Shown: piece after piece, positions 5,461 through 7,656 of the stretch
Position numbering within the stretch: position 1 is the stretch's first letter
How the letters are laid out: every line of letters begins with the position of its first letter
Assembly (NCBI GenBank): GCA_902793875.1
Contig: CADBFL010000100.1
Coordinates: 1,624-9,279 of the forward strand
Origin: an uncultured Eubacteriales bacterium
GTDB taxonomy: Bacteria > Bacillota > Clostridia > Peptostreptococcales > Anaerovoracaceae
DNA: 7,656 nucleotides
Reading direction: 5' to 3'
Position numbers and translations under genes: made by a program
The notes under the pieces: generated by a model
Seen by the model: only the letters and a program-made list of their open reading frames with translations
Database searches by the model: none
Told to the model about the DNA's origin: nothing

Positions 5461-5476
5461 GGAAATGCCCATTTCC
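5461..5476. other. Short hairpin next to the palindrome array
   Basis: GGAAAT-GCCC-ATTTCC is a perfect 6-bp stem with a 4-base loop. It stands 19 bp before the first unit of the 63-bp array, in the position where a preceding unit would end, but it does not match the array consensus. Confidence 0.4.
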
Positions 5477-5494
5477 TCTTCAAGATCAGCTCTG

Positions 5495-6036
5495 AATTGG
5501 AGCCATTTCAGCATGCGCGCTCATTTGGTTCCAATTTTCCTTTCCGGATCAGTTCTGTATTGGAACCATTTCGTCATGCGCACTCATTTGGTTCCAATTT
5601 GATTGTTGCCAGCTTTCCGCATATGGTGCGTTTTCGAGCCCGACTCTCATTTCGCTCCAGTTATCTCGTCTGGCTCAGTCTGAAACTGGTGCATTTTCGA
5701 GGCAGACGCTCGTTTCGCTCCATTTTGAGCATTGTCGTCCTGCCGTATATGGTGCATTTTCGAGGCATGCCTTCATTTCGCTCCAGTTCTGATCTGAGTC
5801 CCGGTCTGAAACTGGTGCATTTTCGGGGCTGATGCTCATTTCGCTCCATTTATCTTGTCTGGTTCAGTCTGAAACTGGTGCATTTTCGAGGCATGCCTTC
5901 ATTTCGCTCCAGTTTGAGCTTTGCCGGCCTGTCATATATGGTGCGTTTTCGAGGCTGGCTCTCATTTCGCACCATTTTCCCTTTCAGATGAGTTCTGAAT
6001 TGGGACCGATTCTATGTACTCGCTCGTTCCGCTAAT
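5495..6036. repeat. Array of nine imperfect palindromes with a 63-bp period
   Basis: Units begin at 5495, 5559, 5621, 5683, 5747, 5809, 5872, 5935 and 5998, with steps of 62-64 bp. Each of the first eight is a 41-45-bp inverted repeat: a left arm such as AATTGGAACC, ATATGGTGC or AAACTGGTGC; a middle with ATTTTCGAGG-like and CATTTCG-like sequences; and a right arm such as GGTTCCAATT or CGCTCCAGTTT. The ninth is decayed. Spacers are about 20 bp and fall into families. Some arm changes are compensated: unit 2 pairs GGAACC with GGTTCC and unit 8 pairs GGTGCG with CGCACC. In units 3-7 one arm position is a T-T mismatch. Open frames cross the array on both strands only because the period is close to 21 codons; they do not resemble genes. 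Repeat units vary too much for CRISPR. Confidence 0.88.
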
Positions 6037-6037
6037 C

Positions 6038-6071
6038 TGCACACAGCTATCATTTGTACACAGCTCTCATC
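6038..6071. repeat. Two 17-bp direct repeats after the NifH-like gene
   Basis: TGCACACAGCTATCATT (6038-6054) and TGTACACAGCTCTCATC (6055-6071) are adjacent imperfect copies. They fill part of the gap between the decayed ninth palindrome and the stop codon of the NifH-like gene. No function is evident. No intrinsic terminator is visible directly after the NifH-like gene. Confidence 0.4.
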
Positions 6072-6109
6072 TGTATCTTATCAATGCGCAGTTCTGCATA
6101 TTTCATATT

Positions 6110-6862
6110 TCAAGAGCAGATCTCCAGGAGCTTCTTTGCAAGCGTGCGGTACTCCTCCGCCATGGCGCTCTCCGGGAAGGCTTCGATGACCGTGACGCCC
6201 AGGTCTTCAGCATCGGTCACAGTCGTGCTCCTCGAAAGCTCGCCAATTACTTCAGAGCCTGTATCCGATGCGAGCTCCGCCACCTTGGAGTCCTCGTCCT
6301 TCACATCTCTGTGGTTCAGGATGATGCCTCCGAGGTCCGCATAGCCCCTGTCTTTGAATCCGTCGATCGCCACAGCGATGTTGGCTGCCGCGTGGATGGC
6401 CATGTTCTCGCCGGAGGTGATCACGAACACCTTGTCGGCATAGCCGCCTCTCATCGGCATGGAGAAGCCTCCGCATACCACATCGCCGAGCACATCGTAG
6501 ATGACGACGTCAGGCTGATACCTCTCGTAAGCGCCTTTTTCCTTCAGCTTTTCGAGAGCAGCGATGATGCCGCGCCCCGCGCAGCCGAGTCCAGGGGTCG
6601 GTCCGCCGGCTTCGACGCAGATGACGCCTCCGTATCCTTCCCTGACCATGTCTTCGAGTGCGAAATCGTTCTTTCGTTCCCTGACCAGATCGAGCACTGT
6701 CGTCATCTCCGATCCTCCGTGCAAACTCGAGGTGGAGTCGGCCTTCGGATCGCAGCCGATCTGCATCACCTTGTATCCCATGTCCGCAAGGGCCGCTGAC
6801 ACATTCGATACTGTCGTCGATTTGCCGATCCCGCCCTTTCCGTAAACCGCTATTTTTATCAT
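6110..6862 (-). CDS. NifH/BchL-family iron protein (nitrogenase-like reductase component)
   Basis: This homodimeric ATP-hydrolysing [4Fe-4S] electron donor has 250 residues, shorter at the C-terminus than nitrogen-fixing NifH (about 275-295). The P-loop is GKGGIGKST (8-16), and the switch region QIGCDPKADST lies at 34-44. Cys94 in GLGCAGRGI and Cys130 in DVLGDVVCGGFSMPMR are the two cluster ligands per monomer. Arg97 matches the arginine ADP-ribosylated in some NifH proteins. The start is MIKIAVYGKGGIGKST, typical for the family; GAGG lies 11 bases upstream of the ATG, a long spacing. The gene is 154 bp after hydE and about 1 kb before subunit A. The family is certain. The residues do not separate nitrogenase from non-fixing homologues, so the function is inferred from the partners: ATP-driven reduction by the A/B complex. 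Confidence 0.95.
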   Translation of the reverse strand: MIKIAVYGKGGIGKSTTVSNVSAALADMGYKVMQIGCDPKADSTSSLHGGSEMTTVLDLVRERKNDFALEDMVREGYGGVICVEAGGPTPGLGCAGRGIIAALEKLKEKGAYERYQPDVVIYDVLGDVVCGGFSMPMRGGYADKVFVITSGENMAIHAAANIAVAIDGFKDRGYADLGGIILNHRDVKDEDSKVAELASDTGSEVIGELSRSTTVTDAEDLGVTVIEAFPESAMAEEYRTLAKKLLEICS

Positions 6863-6890
6863 CGTCTTTCTTTCCTCACTATTTATGGTC

Positions 6891-6942
6891 CGAATAATAT
6901 TCGTTTATCGGTGCCCGAGCCAGTCTTCACGCTTGCGACTGG
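6891..6942. promoter_or_regulatory. Inverted repeats between hydE and the NifH-like gene
   Basis: CGAATAATATTCG (6891-6903) is a perfect 13-bp palindrome 28 bp upstream of the NifH-like ATG, a plausible operator. CCAGTC (6920-6925) and GACTGG (6937-6942) form a 6-bp stem with an 11-base loop just upstream. No convincing -35/-10 pair was found, so the gene may be read through from hydE. GGTCCG also recurs in this 154-bp gap (6887, 6941 and 6995). Confidence 0.4.
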
Positions 6943-7016
6943 TCCGTATCGCATGCTTTTGCCCCGATCTGCACTAGTCCGCAGACTCGCGGCCGGTCCG
7001 GAACATTGCGTCCGCT

Positions 7017-7656
7017 TCAGTGAGCTGCAAAGTCTCCCCTCGAGACAACCACCTCGTATCCGATCTCTTCCATCTGTCGCCTGAGCGCCGTGATGCCCGC
7101 TTCGGCGCTCATGTCCGTTCCGACCTTTCCGTCGTAGAGCATGTACTTCTTTCGCACCTCGATCGGCGAAAGATTAGGCATCACCACATTGCAGCCGGCC
7201 AGCACCCCCTTCTGCCTGCCCTCCGCCTCGACAGTTCCGAGCGCCGTCGTCGAAGGTATAAGGGCATCCGGCAGCATTATCCGGCAGAGCGCAATGACAA
7301 GGAGAGTCAGATCGACGCTTCCCGCCGGCTCATCGCGAAACGGCGTGTCGCTGTGCGGTATGAACGGTCCCAGTCCTATCATCTCGGGCCTGAAGTCCGC
7401 CATGAACATCATGTCTTCGGCCAAATGCCGCGGAGTCTGATGCGGCGTGCCGATCATGATGCCGCAGCCTGTCTGGAATCCGATCTCCTTAAGATCCCTC
7501 AGGCAGCGTATCCTGTTCGCAAGGGACAGATCCGCCGGATGCAGCATCGCATAGTGCTCAGGGTCTGCCGTCTCGTGCCTCAGAAGGTAGCGCCTCGCTC
7601 CCGCATCGTACAGGGCCTGATAAAACTCCCTGCTGAGCTCGCCGATGGACAGCGTC
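7017..7656 (-). CDS. hydE: HydE-type radical SAM protein ([FeFe]-hydrogenase maturase family), 5' end outside the window
   Basis: In this frame the last 213 codons are visible, from TLSIGELSREFYQAL to GDFAAH. RRYLLRHETADPEHYAMLHP, RIRCLRDLKEIGFQTGCG, IGLGPFIPHSDTPF, PDALIPSTTALGTVEAEGRQ and CNVVMPNLSPIEVRKKY are close to the HydE consensus. The radical SAM CxxxCxxC motif would lie in the missing N-terminal half. HydE acts on an Fe-CO-CN-cysteine complex during assembly of the hydrogenase H-cluster. The cysteines that hold an extra cluster in some HydE C-termini are absent here (GKVGTDMSAEAGITALR). The usual LPGQ loop is TPHQ. Its place beside nitrogenase-like genes is unusual: it may mature a hydrogenase encoded elsewhere or be recruited to this system. 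BioB and PylB are relatives but fit less well. Confidence 0.87.
   Translation of the reverse strand, partial: TLSIGELSREFYQALYDAGARRYLLRHETADPEHYAMLHPADLSLANRIRCLRDLKEIGFQTGCGIMIGTPHQTPRHLAEDMMFMADFRPEMIGLGPFIPHSDTPFRDEPAGSVDLTLLVIALCRIMLPDALIPSTTALGTVEAEGRQKGVLAGCNVVMPNLSPIEVRKKYMLYDGKVGTDMSAEAGITALRRQMEEIGYEVVVSRGDFAAH

Noticed and set aside
5341..5480. Cobalamin or molybdenum-cofactor riboswitch upstream of subunit A
   Set aside because: Neither strand shows the conserved core sequences of these riboswitches; only generic stem complementarity is present.
5164..5514. A 116-codon minus-strand open frame in the non-coding gap
   Set aside because: It runs through the twin hairpins, the three-way-junction candidate and one 21-bp repeat, has no Shine-Dalgarno that I can see, and resembles no family I know.
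5497..5849. Open frames on both strands across the 63-bp array (repeated PRKCT or VHFRG peptides)
   Set aside because: They arise because the repeat period is near 21 codons. The 62- and 64-bp steps break the frame, and inverted repeats rather than codons are kept.
5495..6036. CRISPR array
   Set aside because: Repeats are long imperfect palindromes with many differences, spacers are related to each other, and no cas gene is present.
3637..6862. A genuine nitrogen-fixing nifHDK operon
   Set aside because: The FeMo-cofactor ligands are not apparent in subunit A, the third P-cluster cysteine is missing in subunit B, and no nifB, nifE or nifN gene is visible.

Overview
The window looks like part of a chromosome from an anaerobic Bacillota bacterium, most likely a Clostridia member. 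The evidence is UvrB with a Gram-positive GAAC-N4-GTTC LexA box, purine-rich Shine-Dalgarno sites, a HydE [FeFe]-hydrogenase maturase, and nitrogenase-like proteins of a type I associate with Clostridia. Genus cannot be set from the sequence alone. Coding DNA is GC-rich, while several control regions are markedly AT-rich.

Layout from left to right. Positions 1-299 (minus strand) hold the first 99 codons of uvrB. A divergent control region (300-705) carries the uvrB promoter with an overlapping LexA box, short CCGGACC repeats, and a plus-strand promoter with a palindromic operator. That promoter faces a 110-residue Xre-family repressor gene (706-1038). A bidirectional terminator (1017-1073) separates the repressor from a minus-strand cluster. 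In transcription order the cluster is hydE (7656-7017, 5' end outside the window), a NifH-like iron protein (6862-6110), about 1 kb of repeat-rich non-coding DNA (6109-5101), nitrogenase component-1-like subunit A (5100-3637), component-1-like subunit B (3587-2298), and a lipoprotein substrate-binding protein of an iron/cobalamin-type ABC importer (2279-1128).

The main find is this cluster. It has a two-subunit nitrogenase-like reductase with its ATP-driven iron protein, a HydE-type radical SAM enzyme and a solute-binding lipoprotein. No NifB, NifE or NifN is visible in the window. Subunit A appears to lack the NifD cysteine and histidine that hold FeMo-cofactor, so it is probably not a nitrogen-fixing enzyme. 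By family analogy (BchLNB, CfbCD, MarHDK and other group IV-VI relatives), the iron protein would pass electrons to the A/B complex, which reduces an unknown substrate. The binding protein may bring in that substrate or a metal complex. HydE may supply an iron synthon, or may serve a hydrogenase encoded elsewhere.

The second find is the 1-kb gap between the iron-protein gene and subunit A. It holds nine imperfect palindromes at a strict 62-64-bp period, a GC-rich element predicted to fold as a three-way junction, a pair of related hairpins 59 bp apart, and three exact head-to-tail copies of a 21-bp unit ending about 22 bp before the subunit A start. Both subunits also carry in-frame tandem repeats (42-bp and 36-bp units). 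The 3' end of subunit B appears to be built from a REP-like palindrome that encodes VIPDLIRDP.
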